Of a DNA stretch of 64,000 nt, positions 27,073 through 37,249 are shown in pieces. The notes under the pieces are model-generated. The model was not told the origin of the DNA. It worked only from the letters and a program-made list of their open reading frames with translations, and made no database searches. Origin of the DNA: Rubellicoccus peritrichatus (lineage in GTDB: Bacteria; Verrucomicrobiota; Verrucomicrobiia; Opitutales; Cerasicoccaceae); the NCBI RefSeq assembly GCF_033100135.1, contig NZ_CP136920.1:3963001-4027000 (forward strand), in the 5' to 3' direction. Position 1 is the stretch's first letter. Every line of letters begins with the position of its first letter. The position numbers and the translations under genes are program-made.

Positions 27073-29826
27073 ATGCGACTATCAACTTTATTCCTAGTGG
27101 CCTACTCAATACTGGCAACTACCCACGCTGACCCGCTTAATATTAGCATCAGCCCTAATGCCAATCCAAGCAGCTGCGCCATAAAGTCCGTCGAACAGGC
27201 GCGAGATAAGATCCGGGAATTAAAGGAAAACAAACAATACCCGGAAGAAGGCATAGTCGTTGAATTTGAAGAAGGCGTTTATTATTTTTCGTCAGCTTTA
27301 ACTCTGGAGGAAGAAGACTCGGGTCTTGATGGGAAGCCGATTATATATCGCGCGGCTCCAAACGCTAAAGTGATTATTACTGGAGGCCAAAAGCTAAGCA
27401 ACTCGCAAGCAATCAGTGATTCGAAGACCCTAGCTCTGCTGCCATCTCAATCGGAAGATCATGTCCAAGCCTATTCCTTGGAAACCAATAGCCAGGAACC
27501 GATCCCTGGCTTCAGCTCCGGCGGCGCAGGGTTCAGAGGAACACAAGAATATCCCTACGAACTCTATCAAGGCGACAGTCGCTTGACCCTTGCTCGCTGG
27601 CCCAACCAAGGCCATGCCAAAACCGGGGATGTCTCGGGAGAAAAGCGCCCCTACCGAGACCGCAAAGATATGCTGACAAGCTACTCCGGAGTATTTGAGT
27701 TTCCTGACACAGAGCGCTTGAACACTTGGAGCCAGGAACCGGATCTATGGCTCGACGGCAAGTGGTATCACCATTGGGCCGATCAACGTATGCCCGTAGA
27801 CTCGATTGACACAGAAGCCTCAACCATCGCTCTGCAAAATCCGGAATCTCACGCATACGGCTATAAAGAAAACCGGGACTTTTATGCATTCAACGCGATC
27901 TCGGAATTAGACCAACCAGGCGAATGGGCCATTGATCGCACCAACCGCATGCTCTATGTTTGGCCGGATAATTCATCCGCCAGCTCCAATGAGATCAGTC
28001 TGGCAATGAACCAAAACCTGCTCATCGCCAATAATACGAGACACATACACTTTGAAAATCTGACATTTCAGGACACCACCGGCGATGCCATCATTCTAAA
28101 CCAATGCGAGGACGTAACCATTATTGGTTGCACGATTACTAAAACCGGCGGTTGGGGTGTCAAAATCAATCATGGGTTTCGGTGCGAGGTAATCAGCTGC
28201 GATCTGAATCATCTGGGAGAAGGCGGCATTCAGGCAATAGGCGGCTTAAGGCACAATTTGACACCAGGTGAACACCTGATCGAGAACTGTCACATCAGCG
28301 ACTTTGCTCAAAAAGTCAGCACCTATCGCCCCGCAGTCGAACTTAAGGGCGTAGGCAATGGCGCCAGACACAACCTGATCCATGACACTCCACATAGTGC
28401 CCTGATGTTCGACGGAAACAATCACCTGATCGAATACAACATCATCCACGATGTGGCGCTTCACGCTAGTGACACTGGTGCTATCTACACCTGCACTCGC
28501 GATTGGAGCAAGCGCGGCACGGTCATTCGCAACAACTTGGTCCATGCACTTGGCAAACCATTGGATGGGGCCGGCTGCCGAGCAATCTATCTGGATGACC
28601 ACACCAGCGGAGTCATCATTGACAAGAACATTGTCACCATGAGCTCTGTAGGCATTCATATCGGCGGCGGCAAGGACAACATCGTCAACAACAACCTCAC
28701 CTTGAACTGTGACACTTCGATTGATTACGCCAGCCGTGGCACTGACAGTTTTGCATCCGCCCAAGCGAAACAAGGAGAAGACAGCCCCATTTATCAAACC
28801 AGCATCAATTCGCCATGGGATACACCGATCTGGTTGGAAGCCTACCCAAAAATAGGAGGTATATTCGAGATGGATCCTGTAGAAGCGCATTTCGCGTCAG
28901 GCAATCAAATCACCCACAACATCATGGCTGGCGGGAGCGACATCCGTATCCAAAACGCCAATTATGTGCTGCAGACATCTGTTGTTGAAAAGAATGCACT
29001 GGTCGATGGCGATCCAGGTTTAGCCAATCCACTCACATTAGATTTCAATCTTCAATCGAGTGATAAGATTGTGGCGGCCGAACCCTTTGAAGAAATTAAC
29101 TTTGATCATATGGGCCTGTATGAAGATCAATGGCGTCCAACACCAGTCACTAAGTTCGGCCCAGAGGTCACTTCATTGCCTGAGATCCGGCGAATGGAAG
29201 ATTTCGAACAAGGTCGTCCGTCCGCAAAGATTGACCTGAAACCAGCGAACTTCATTCGCATCGATGCACTCCGAGATCAGTATGAATGGACTGGCCGTTT
29301 TGATCATCGCACGGCATGCGAAATCAGTGTTGCAGGAGAACGCTCAAAAGAAATTGCCTACAGCCAGCTAGCCTACGATCAGGAGGCCATATATGTCTAT
29401 GCACACATAGAGCATGATCCAGACATACCCCTGGTCTTAGAAGGTGAATGGGGCAAGCGCGATGGGTTTGAGATCGCGATTCAAGACCCACGAGTCCCAT
29501 CAGCTGCTACGATTCTGATACAATGCTACCCGGACGAGACCTTTCAAGTAAGTCCCATTGGTGCCATGACCGAAGGCCAAGCACAACGAATTGAAGAATC
29601 CATCACTTATGCCGCTAACCAACAGAACGGTTTGTGGACGGCAGAACTGCGCATCCCACTAGGCGCCATTGATGTTTCGACGGCCGAATTGGCTCGCTTT
29701 AATTACAACATGAACGTGCGCAGAATGGCGGACGCTTCCTGGATGATGTGGGCCCGCCCCAATGGCAATTTCTGGGAGATTTCAAGAGCTGGTTTACTTA
29801 AGATGCCCAGCTTCGATGAGGGTTAA
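27073..29826 (+). CDS. Secreted beta-helix protein with CBM9-like C-terminus (GH141-like)
   Basis: ATG 27073 (MRLSTLFLVAYSILATTHAD) gives a signal peptide and 917 residues, 43 bases after the esterase gene; the in-frame start at 27019 overlaps it. The N-terminal cap is KSVEQARDKIRELKENKQYP with FEEGVYYFSSALTLEEEDSG. A long parallel beta-helix follows (HIHFENLTFQDTTGDAI, NHLIEYNIIHDVALHASDTG, GCRAIYLDDHTSGV). Residues about 705-917 are a DOMON/CBM9-like sandwich (EWTGRFDHRTACEIS, YVYAHIEHDPD, WTAELRIPLGAI). The core pattern is that of the large helix family that includes GH141 fucosidases/xylanases, but the catalytic residues were not identified, so the activity is open. Confidence 0.65.
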   Translation: MRLSTLFLVAYSILATTHADPLNISISPNANPSSCAIKSVEQARDKIRELKENKQYPEEGIVVEFEEGVYYFSSALTLEEEDSGLDGKPIIYRAAPNAKVIITGGQKLSNSQAISDSKTLALLPSQSEDHVQAYSLETNSQEPIPGFSSGGAGFRGTQEYPYELYQGDSRLTLARWPNQGHAKTGDVSGEKRPYRDRKDMLTSYSGVFEFPDTERLNTWSQEPDLWLDGKWYHHWADQRMPVDSIDTEASTIALQNPESHAYGYKENRDFYAFNAISELDQPGEWAIDRTNRMLYVWPDNSSASSNEISLAMNQNLLIANNTRHIHFENLTFQDTTGDAIILNQCEDVTIIGCTITKTGGWGVKINHGFRCEVISCDLNHLGEGGIQAIGGLRHNLTPGEHLIENCHISDFAQKVSTYRPAVELKGVGNGARHNLIHDTPHSALMFDGNNHLIEYNIIHDVALHASDTGAIYTCTRDWSKRGTVIRNNLVHALGKPLDGAGCRAIYLDDHTSGVIIDKNIVTMSSVGIHIGGGKDNIVNNNLTLNCDTSIDYASRGTDSFASAQAKQGEDSPIYQTSINSPWDTPIWLEAYPKIGGIFEMDPVEAHFASGNQITHNIMAGGSDIRIQNANYVLQTSVVEKNALVDGDPGLANPLTLDFNLQSSDKIVAAEPFEEINFDHMGLYEDQWRPTPVTKFGPEVTSLPEIRRMEDFEQGRPSAKIDLKPANFIRIDALRDQYEWTGRFDHRTACEISVAGERSKEIAYSQLAYDQEAIYVYAHIEHDPDIPLVLEGEWGKRDGFEIAIQDPRVPSAATILIQCYPDETFQVSPIGAMTEGQAQRIEESITYAANQQNGLWTAELRIPLGAIDVSTAELARFNYNMNVRRMADASWMMWARPNGNFWEISRAGLLKMPSFDEG

Positions 29827-29862
29827 ACACAAGATAGAATCATCACAAATGGAAAGCACTGA

Positions 29863-31866
29863 ATGCTCACTTTAGAACAGCTTCTGCGTGAAATGACCGA
29901 CCTCGCTCATCTCACGGAATTCCCTAAGGCGACTTATAAAACCATACAATTCGCCAGCTACGACCGGCGCTCATCAAAACCCTATGAGCCCGGATGGTAC
30001 GCGAACGAAGACGGTTTTGGCGGTGAGCCTGTTCCCAATTTTGAAGCAATCCTGAAGGAGCCTGGAGATGATGGCGTTGGCGAATACCTGATTGGCGAAG
30101 TTCAGGGACCAGGCGTTATTTGCCGCCTTTGGACGGCTCATATCATTGGCCGTATACAAGTCTTCCTTGATGAATGCCTAACCCCGATCTATGACGGCGA
30201 AGCAGTCGAGTTTCTACAGAGACCATACCAGTCCTTAGGCGGCCAAAGCGAACTAGACGACAGCTTTTCCCAACGCGCCGCAGGCTACTTTCCAATACCG
30301 TTTTCAAAAAGTTGCCGTATAGTATGGCATGGCAAAATCAGTGACCCGCACTTCTATGCAGTGCAAGTGCGATGCTATCCTAAAGGCTTTCCGATCGAAT
30401 GCTTTCAACGGGATCATCTAAAGCAATACGCCACCACTATTGAGGACGCATCTCGACGCTTAAAGGAGATCGGCCGCGACGAAGCTCACTCAACTCAATC
30501 AACAAACCTGGAACCGGACGAAAGGAAAGTTATCTTTGAGCAAGATGGCAGCCCCGCCGCCATTCATTGCCTGCAGCTTAAAGCGAACTCAGCTGATATA
30601 AACCAAGCCTTGCGCAAGACCATACTGAGGGTCTACTTCGATGACGCCCCAACCCCACAAATTGAAAGTCCTGTCGGTGATTTCTTCAGCGCAGGCCCAG
30701 GTGTCAATCCATTCGAAACGCTGCCAATGAGTGTCAGCCCAGATGGTTGGATGACCTGCCGCTTCCCCATGCCGTTTCGTTCATCAACCCGCATTGTGCT
30801 AGAAAACTGGTCAGCATCGAAGGTTACCATCGATTCCTCCATCGAAGTGGCTCCTTACAATTGGCAGGATGGAGAAACCATGCACTTCTTTGCCAAATGG
30901 CGCGCCGACCATGGCTTGCTAACCAGACATCACAACGAAGATCATGAACTTCCCTTCCTCTGCGCGAAAGGCAAAGGAGTGCTCGTTGGCATCGCATCAA
31001 TCATTATGAATCCCACCAACTGCCCGACACGTCACGGAGGCTGGTGGGGAGAAGGCGACGAAAAGGTGTGGGTCGATGATGACGATTTTCCTTCCATTTT
31101 CGGCACGGGAACGGAGGACTACTTTAACTACGCCTGGAGCTCAGATGAACTTTTTCATCACCCCTACTTTGCGCAGCCTCAAGCGACTGGACCAGGCAAC
31201 CGCGGATATATTTCGAACGCCAGGTGGCACATCCTCGATCCCATTCCATTTGAAAAAAATATATTCTTTTTCATTGAGTTGATCACACACCTACCAACTC
31301 AAGGGCTGAGCTACGCTCGCCTTGCATACTTCTACAGCTTCCCGCACTTGCGAGATGATCACGTCCAACTCCATCCGAGTACAACCATCATTCCCGAACT
31401 ACCCGCTTGGGAGCCTATTGCAGCATCAAATACTGGAACCGAAGGCGCGGTCTTTTATCAGTGCGACGCAATCGCCAGCGAATGCACCGGGGGACAGATA
31501 CATTTTGTCAAGAACATTCATTGCGCCAAGGGCGTTATGCTTAAATGGACAGGCGGGCAAAAGGGAGACAGTCTCATGCTAAAAATTCCCACGCCCCAAA
31601 AAGCAAGCAAGACAAGCGGATATCGCTTTGGTATCGTCTGCCACGCTGGCCCAGAATCAGGTAGCGTAAAAATATGCGTCAATGATCAGGTTATCAATGA
31701 GCCTCGGCCTATTGTCAATTTGCACCATCCGTATACTCATCAAATGAAAACTATTCAAGGCAACTTGGACCTTTTTCCAGAAAATGGGGAACAAATTTTA
31801 TCAATCACATTGAAAGACAATGACACCATGCTTGGACTCGATTTCATCTGGGTCACAAACCAATAA
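29863..31866 (+). CDS. GH172 (DUF2961) glycosidase, cytoplasmic
   Basis: 667 residues, no signal peptide. The N-terminal block IQFASYDRRSSKP..GWYANEDGFG and GPGVICRLWTAHIIGRIQVFLDE are the DUF2961 signature, as is the second block GWWGEGDEKVWVDDDDFPSI with GTGTEDYFNYAW. Glu397 (WWGEGD) and Glu418 (GTED) are 21 residues apart, the spacing I recall for the catalytic Glu270/Glu291 of the founding GH172 alpha-fructofuranosidase. Other GH172 members act on D-arabinan. Family members work as multimers. Here it follows an esterase and a helix protein in one operon, and would act on an imported alpha-furanoside or related sugar. The substrate is unknown. Residues about 500-667 form an extra jelly-roll. 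Confidence 0.85.
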   Translation: MLTLEQLLREMTDLAHLTEFPKATYKTIQFASYDRRSSKPYEPGWYANEDGFGGEPVPNFEAILKEPGDDGVGEYLIGEVQGPGVICRLWTAHIIGRIQVFLDECLTPIYDGEAVEFLQRPYQSLGGQSELDDSFSQRAAGYFPIPFSKSCRIVWHGKISDPHFYAVQVRCYPKGFPIECFQRDHLKQYATTIEDASRRLKEIGRDEAHSTQSTNLEPDERKVIFEQDGSPAAIHCLQLKANSADINQALRKTILRVYFDDAPTPQIESPVGDFFSAGPGVNPFETLPMSVSPDGWMTCRFPMPFRSSTRIVLENWSASKVTIDSSIEVAPYNWQDGETMHFFAKWRADHGLLTRHHNEDHELPFLCAKGKGVLVGIASIIMNPTNCPTRHGGWWGEGDEKVWVDDDDFPSIFGTGTEDYFNYAWSSDELFHHPYFAQPQATGPGNRGYISNARWHILDPIPFEKNIFFFIELITHLPTQGLSYARLAYFYSFPHLRDDHVQLHPSTTIIPELPAWEPIAASNTGTEGAVFYQCDAIASECTGGQIHFVKNIHCAKGVMLKWTGGQKGDSLMLKIPTPQKASKTSGYRFGIVCHAGPESGSVKICVNDQVINEPRPIVNLHHPYTHQMKTIQGNLDLFPENGEQILSITLKDNDTMLGLDFIWVTNQ

Positions 31867-31882
31867 GATCGGAGAGAAAGAT

Positions 31883-32575
31883 ATGAAAGCCCCATCCCAA
31901 AGCCCCTACCCCGCTGCCGGCTTCACTCTAATTGAACTTTTAGCATCTATGGGTGTAATCGCAATATTAGCCAGCATCCTCATTGTTGGAATCGGCAAGG
32001 CGCGATTAGCGGCTGCCGAAAACGTATCGCGCTCCAATCTGCGTCAGCTTGGCTCCATGATCCTCCTCTATACCACCGAAGCAGATGGCCGGCTGCCGTA
32101 TGGAGCACACAGTGACCCCGAAGGTAAAACCCAAATAGGCTGGGATCAACAGATAATCAACGCAGGTATTGCGGACGAAGCTGACCTTCAGGCTGTTGCT
32201 TTTGCACCAAACATTATCCATGATAATCAAGCCACCATACCGCGCTCATACTCTATGGTACGGACGCGTCATGCAGGCGTTGGCATGACCGTCTATGGCG
32301 ATGACACAACCGAACAGCTACCAGTCAGTCGAATTCCCGACCCCGCAAAAGTCCTCATGCTGACCGAAAAATTCGTTTCCCCTCACTCTTTTGGCGGCTA
32401 TGCACACGCGGTCATCGATACACCTGACGAACAGGTCAGATTTGCGCCTGAACGCACTGAATTCAATTACCTGTTTGTGGATGGGCACGTGGAGACTCTC
32501 GAGCCCAACGCCACGATCGGAGAAGGGTCGCTCAAAAGTCCCAAGGGGATTTGGACAATCGATCCGACAGATTAA
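31883..32575 (+). CDS. Prepilin-like protein (type II secretion/pseudopilin-type N-terminus)
   Basis: ATG 31883 has GGAGAG 7-12 bases before it and gives 230 residues. The N-terminus has a 13-residue leader ending in AAG and the prepilin-peptidase site AAGFTLIELLASMGVIAIL with Glu5 of the mature part, then a hydrophobic helix. The C-terminal half carries SRIPDPAKVLMLTEKF and FVDGHVETL, the C-terminal pattern of the H-X9-DG/DUF1559-type prepilins, abundant in Planctomycetes and Verrucomicrobia. Such proteins are often scattered in glycan-use loci of this phylum. Its role beside GH172 is unknown: surface display of binding or secretion is a guess. It overlaps nothing and ends the operon. Confidence 0.82.
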   Translation: MKAPSQSPYPAAGFTLIELLASMGVIAILASILIVGIGKARLAAAENVSRSNLRQLGSMILLYTTEADGRLPYGAHSDPEGKTQIGWDQQIINAGIADEADLQAVAFAPNIIHDNQATIPRSYSMVRTRHAGVGMTVYGDDTTEQLPVSRIPDPAKVLMLTEKFVSPHSFGGYAHAVIDTPDEQVRFAPERTEFNYLFVDGHVETLEPNATIGEGSLKSPKGIWTIDPTD

Positions 32576-32887
32576 TTGGCAAATTCGCCAGCTAAGGAAG
32601 CACATCCATTCATGAATGAATCGATCTACAATGAACATCTTGAGCTAAATCTCTCGGCCACTGGATTAACACTTAAAAACAATATAAATAAAAAATAACT
32701 TTTCCTAATGTACAAGCACATATTGGAAGCCACCAGCAAGAAGGTTATGATGTGTTTGAACAACCGAGATATCCAAGGGCAGGCAAAAGCTAGAATACGC
32801 ATTCGTTCGAGCTAACGAAACAGCATCAACGACAGCCTAGGCCTTAACTAAAAGTATTTACCAAATCTGGCGACAAAGACAACTGTC
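32576..32887. other. Intergenic stretch, no gene seen
   Basis: 312 bases between the prepilin-like gene and the ATPase gene. It is A/T-rich around 32670-32705, has no convincing coding frame, strong hairpin or AGTTAAT-type operator. A promoter for the ATPase gene presumably lies here but could not be located. Confidence 0.5.
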
Positions 32888-34018
32888 ATGGCGGACGTTA
32901 CATTAAAAAATCTGGTCAAAGAATACAGGGACGACAAAAGAAGCACCTTTCGCGCAGTCAAAGGCATCAACTTAGATATTCGCAATCGCGAATTCATGGT
33001 CCTTGTGGGCCCTTCAGGCTGCGGCAAATCAACCAGCTTAAGAATGATCGCTGGGTTGGAGAATGTAACCGATGGCGCCATCACGATTGATGAGCAGGTC
33101 ATCAACGAAGTTCAGCCCAAGGATAGAAACATCGCGATGGTTTTCCAAAACTACGCCCTCTACCCGCATATGACGATCTTTGAGAACATGGCCTTTGGAC
33201 TTAAACTGCTGAAGTATCCCAAAAATGAAATCAAAAAACGAGTCAACGACGCCGCGGATATCCTTGGCCTGACTTCGATGCTCAATCGCAAGCCCAAACA
33301 GTTATCCGGCGGGCAACGTCAGCGAGTCGCGGTTGGGCGAGCAATTGTTCGAAAACCAAAGGTTTTTTTATTCGACGAACCACTCTCTAATCTCGACGCC
33401 AAGATGCGCGTCCAAATGCGAACCGAGATATCGAAGCTGCATGCACGATTAAACGCCACCATGATCTATGTAACGCATGATCAAGTTGAAGCGATGACTA
33501 TGGGCGACAGAATCTGCGTGATGAAGGACGGGAATATCATGCAGGTGGCAGAGCCACTGGAACTCTATAACAACCCAAAGAACATGTTCACAGCTGGCTT
33601 CATTGGCAGTCCACCCATGAACTTTTTTCACGGGAAAGTGAACACCGTGAATGGCAAATTGGCATTCATCGAGAACAACAATAAAAAGGCGCCTTTCTCC
33701 ATCCTCTTCGATGATCGGTTGTCTCGATTAGCGCGTGCTCACCAAAACCAAAACATCGTGCTTGGCATTCGGCCAGAGGATATTGCCGATGCGCTAACTC
33801 TAACGCGAGAAGATAACTCATGCTGCATGAGCGCCGAGGTCGAAGTCTCAGAGCCAATGGGCTCAGAAACCTATCTGTATCTCAATACCGGATCACACAA
33901 CTTCATAGCGCGCGTCCATTCTGAACACAGGTTCAAGTTTGGACAGAATCTAAAAGTTGCATTCAATCTTTCAAAGGCTCATCTGTTCGACCCCACAACT
34001 GAGGATGTCATCTCGTAA
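32888..34018 (+). CDS. ABC ATPase of CUT1 sugar importers (MsmX/UgpC-like)
   Basis: 376 residues. Walker [10 protein letters not shown] (about residues 39-47), Q-loop [13 protein letters not shown], signature [19 protein letters not shown], Walker [16 protein letters not shown]-loop [16 protein letters not shown]; then the regulatory TOBE-type domains with IGSPPMNFF and LGIRPEDI, where UgpC/MalK/MsmX enzymes are regulated. No permease or binding protein is next to it. The only incomplete importer in view is the LplB/LplC-like pair at 17487-19295, so this ATPase likely powers that one, and possibly several others, as MsmX does. It stands alone between the GH172 operon and the LamG-esterase. 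Confidence 0.93.
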   Translation: MADVTLKNLVKEYRDDKRSTFRAVKGINLDIRNREFMVLVGPSGCGKSTSLRMIAGLENVTDGAITIDEQVINEVQPKDRNIAMVFQNYALYPHMTIFENMAFGLKLLKYPKNEIKKRVNDAADILGLTSMLNRKPKQLSGGQRQRVAVGRAIVRKPKVFLFDEPLSNLDAKMRVQMRTEISKLHARLNATMIYVTHDQVEAMTMGDRICVMKDGNIMQVAEPLELYNNPKNMFTAGFIGSPPMNFFHGKVNTVNGKLAFIENNNKKAPFSILFDDRLSRLARAHQNQNIVLGIRPEDIADALTLTREDNSCCMSAEVEVSEPMGSETYLYLNTGSHNFIARVHSEHRFKFGQNLKVAFNLSKAHLFDPTTEDVIS

Positions 34019-34065
34019 AACCAAAACGAAGCTCAGCATTACAAGGGCCGCAGATATTGCTCTAA

Positions 34066-36936
34066 TCAGGGTGCGACAGGTTCGACCATCAAACGCATAA
34101 ATCGGGCGCCATTGCTTTGGTCAATCGGCGTCATATCACGCTCGATCACAATCTCCAAACCATCCTCAGTAGAAGGAGTTACTTCTTGCGTGGTGTATGT
34201 GCCAACGCCAGCACCCCACTGCATGAGATCATCTGAAACAAGAGTTTGATAGCTGATCGATTTATCGCCCTTTCGCCTTAAGTAGCGAATTTCTAGATAG
34301 TTTTGCATGCTTCCGTCTCCACCTTGCACCGGAAAGTATCTCACGGGAACCTGAGCTAAATTCTCTGACGGATTTGTCGCATCACTTCCAAGTGCATACT
34401 CAATGAAGTTATTCGAACCATCAGAATCAAAATCCTGATCGCCGGTGTATTGAAGAGTCGAGAAGTTATCCAGCTCCCACACATCACCAAGCGCATCTTG
34501 ATCTCGATCATCAGTGCCTGGCGAAACGATTTCGAGCACTCCTAGGTAGCCGTACGTAGCATTAGGCCCACGCTCTATCACCAAGGCGACTTCTCCCAGT
34601 TCGTTGGGGCGGGCTTGGTTTAATGAAACGCTTTGCCCAGTGTTATTCGCGGCGTTCAACACAACACTTTGCCCACAGATAGTATATATAGCTGTGCGGT
34701 CATTGCTTGCCTGACGCGAAGCGAAGAATGAGAAATCGTAAAGATAGACAGGATTCAGACCACTGATGATTAACTCAGCCCGCGGATACGCATCAGAAAC
34801 GAAAAAGCTATCCTGCTGCGCCGCCGAAGGATGCAGAGTTGAATCCACCACCCCGGAAGCATTCGTCCGGTCGAAGCGCTCCCTTACACTAATTCGAACA
34901 CCAGTCGAAACACCCTGATCATCGATTGCATTAGGAACAGCCCCATCAATTGGGTCGAATAAATTATTCCACGATCCAGCAGTGGCGCTATCTTGAGGCC
35001 CGAAATCAACTAGAGCGCGAAATGGCTCTCCATACAAAACCGTGAGAAGGACTGATTTACGATTGATACGATAACCGCTATCAACCACTTTGCAAAGAAT
35101 TCGATGAACTCCTACACTAAGAGAGTCAACTAAAACGGTTGCCCCTGCTCCCAAGTCTCCATCCAAGTCACTCGACCAGTTAAGGAGCGAAGAGATATCT
35201 GTACCATCAATCGCAACGGAAGATCCAATCAGATCGACGGACTCGCCTAAAACCAATAAATTTTCTCGCTGCGGGCTCAAGATTTCAACTTCAGGTTTAA
35301 CCTGCTCAAATAACCATTGCCAAACAATGAGCTCCCTGTAGGTCCGATCCCAAGTCGCGTGACTATTGCCTGAGAAATAAGTTAGCTTGGGATGCACACC
35401 GGTATCCTTGACAAAGCCTAACTCCCATTGCCAAATCTCAGAAATAGGATCAAAAGACGCGGTGTAGGTATCGCTGCCGCCAGGGTAAGTGGAAACAACA
35501 TTCGTCGGCGGCCCTTCAACCATAGCACCAGCTATTCGATTCACCGAAGCCTCGGCCACATATCCGACATCGCCAATCGCCGTGAGCGCCCATGTCGGAA
35601 TGTGTTTTCCGCGAACCGACGCAGCATATTCAGAAATACTGCCACGCACAGCAACCAGTATTATCGCAGCCAACTCATCCGCAGCTGCGTCGTTGTTTAC
35701 GAAGCTCGCAATCCCGGATGATCCAGCGCTCAATCCAGTCATGTAAAGTCGCCTGGAATCGAGAACATAATAGGATTTCACCCAATCTAAAAAACTTCTT
35801 ATCTCAGCATGCCCCCACCAGTTAGCGGACTGTGGGCAAAGTACAATAGCCCCGTTCTCATTGAAGAAATTCCTCAGCCCATATTGAGAATCTCGAAGCA
35901 TTCGAGGCAACGCCACCCCCTCGACCTCATTCAGCTTCCCCTCTATGCTTTGCCCTGGCGCAGCTAAGAAACCATCACCTCGCTCACCATTTCCGTGGAA
36001 GAATATAATAATCGCCCGCGGCTCGCTGGGATCTAGATAATAATCAGAAGGTAGAAACTCGTAATAACCTAAAGGATTACCACGTGTGTTCTTTTCAACT
36101 GACTGCCAGGTGGGGTCTGGCGGGTCATCATTAACCGCAACCATAAACTCATCAACGGGAAGTACCCGGTCAGAGAACCTAACTTCATCAATAAGCCCGT
36201 CAAAACACCCGCCAGCCAAGGCGGTGCCAAGATTCAGGGCCGAATCATCGTAGACAATGTCTTTAACGAGGCTTCCCAGTGACTGGTAGTCCTGATACAG
36301 CGTGAAGGTTGTCGTCACAGCATCATAGGTCAGGGCGATATGATGCCATGCGCCATCAATGAATACTGGAGTCGAGGGAATCAACTTATCAGCCGCAAAT
36401 GGCGACAATGAATCAACCCGCAGACTCATTACGTTCTGCCGCCAGTCAATCGCATTGGCCCAGGAAAAAGCCGAGCCCGATAACCCTTTATGAATCAATT
36501 GAGTAAAAGTTTGGGTAGTGGTGGACTTAACAAAAAGTTCGATCGTGAAGCTACTGGGTTCCAATAAATCATCTAAAGGCGACTGATCTTGAAAACTGAT
36601 AATGCCGCCATTACTGGAGTCCTCAGCTGTGAACAAAATTGACGATGTATTCGTGTCATTGATTACTGTTCCATCAACGCCTTCGGTAATTTGATAGCCA
36701 GGCACATCATCGACATGCATTGGCACTACTCCGCCCCCAACGCTGGAAACCAGCGAAGTCAAACTTTGGTCGTTAACTTCGCTGATCAGCTGAACCGCTA
36801 CCTCACCTGCAGTAGCATCATCAAATTGCCAGTAAGCAAGGGTATTACCGTACAAGACTGTAAAACTCGAAAAAAGCCAGCCAACAATAATAGAGCGCCT
36901 TACTTCACCACTAAGGATACTGTTCATCAATTTCAT
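34066..36936 (-). CDS. Secreted LamG-esterase multidomain protein
   Basis: 956 residues with a signal peptide ending near VLYGNTLA. Residues about 32-270 are a LamG sandwich closely following the two smaller LamG proteins at 13-15 kb (YWQFDDATAGE, GTVINDTNTSSILF, GLIDEVRFSDRVLP). Residues about 280-545 are an alpha/beta-hydrolase of the feruloyl/PHB-depolymerase type: IIFFHGNGERGDG, nucleophile Ser in YMTGLSAGSSGI, and the His in GNSHATWDRTY. An Ig-like domain and a jelly-roll follow (RALVDFGPQDSATAG), and the C-terminus has DRDQDALGDVWE and DFDSDGSNNFIEYALG, a common C-terminal module in this phylum. It probably splits aromatic or acyl esters off the glycan outside the cell. Confidence 0.8.
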   Translation of the reverse strand: MKLMNSILSGEVRRSIIVGWLFSSFTVLYGNTLAYWQFDDATAGEVAVQLISEVNDQSLTSLVSSVGGGVVPMHVDDVPGYQITEGVDGTVINDTNTSSILFTAEDSSNGGIISFQDQSPLDDLLEPSSFTIELFVKSTTTQTFTQLIHKGLSGSAFSWANAIDWRQNVMSLRVDSLSPFAADKLIPSTPVFIDGAWHHIALTYDAVTTTFTLYQDYQSLGSLVKDIVYDDSALNLGTALAGGCFDGLIDEVRFSDRVLPVDEFMVAVNDDPPDPTWQSVEKNTRGNPLGYYEFLPSDYYLDPSEPRAIIIFFHGNGERGDGFLAAPGQSIEGKLNEVEGVALPRMLRDSQYGLRNFFNENGAIVLCPQSANWWGHAEIRSFLDWVKSYYVLDSRRLYMTGLSAGSSGIASFVNNDAAADELAAIILVAVRGSISEYAASVRGKHIPTWALTAIGDVGYVAEASVNRIAGAMVEGPPTNVVSTYPGGSDTYTASFDPISEIWQWELGFVKDTGVHPKLTYFSGNSHATWDRTYRELIVWQWLFEQVKPEVEILSPQRENLLVLGESVDLIGSSVAIDGTDISSLLNWSSDLDGDLGAGATVLVDSLSVGVHRILCKVVDSGYRINRKSVLLTVLYGEPFRALVDFGPQDSATAGSWNNLFDPIDGAVPNAIDDQGVSTGVRISVRERFDRTNASGVVDSTLHPSAAQQDSFFVSDAYPRAELIISGLNPVYLYDFSFFASRQASNDRTAIYTICGQSVVLNAANNTGQSVSLNQARPNELGEVALVIERGPNATYGYLGVLEIVSPGTDDRDQDALGDVWELDNFSTLQYTGDQDFDSDGSNNFIEYALGSDATNPSENLAQVPVRYFPVQGGDGSMQNYLEIRYLRRKGDKSISYQTLVSDDLMQWGAGVGTYTTQEVTPSTEDGLEIVIERDMTPIDQSNGARFMRLMVEPVAP

Positions 36937-37249
36937 TTAGATAGTTTGAGGTTAGGAAATGGAAACTCAGTTTTTTCTCGCGATACTCTTGGATAGGAAA
37001 AACAAGATTAGGTAAATAAAATAAGAAATTTAAGATAAATATTTTACCAATAATTAACTAACATAAAAATCTCAAAATTTAGAAATTTTCCTCTTAATCT
37101 ATATACTTGCAAAGATAAACCAAACAATACATCATAAGATATTAAAACAGAAAAGCAAAATATACGATTTAAATTAACTATTATATTAACTTAAAGACCA
37201 GACCAACAAGACGCATCGCCAAACTCTGTCATTTCGACCCAAAAATAAA
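36937..37249. promoter_or_regulatory. Divergent promoter region with AGTTAAT half-sites
   Basis: 313 A/T-rich bases between the LamG-esterase and the Verru_Chthon A gene. TACCAATAATTAACT (37045-37059) is the reverse complement of a site matching AGTTAATTATTGACT at the first 12 positions. AATTAACT (37172-37179) and ATTAACT (37185-37191) are further half-sites. These link both genes to the 24, 25 and 41 kb promoters. Confidence 0.45.

Noticed and set aside
28246-28890. 214-codon minus-strand frame inside the beta-helix gene
   Set aside because: Antisense of regular helix repeats; no start site or domain.
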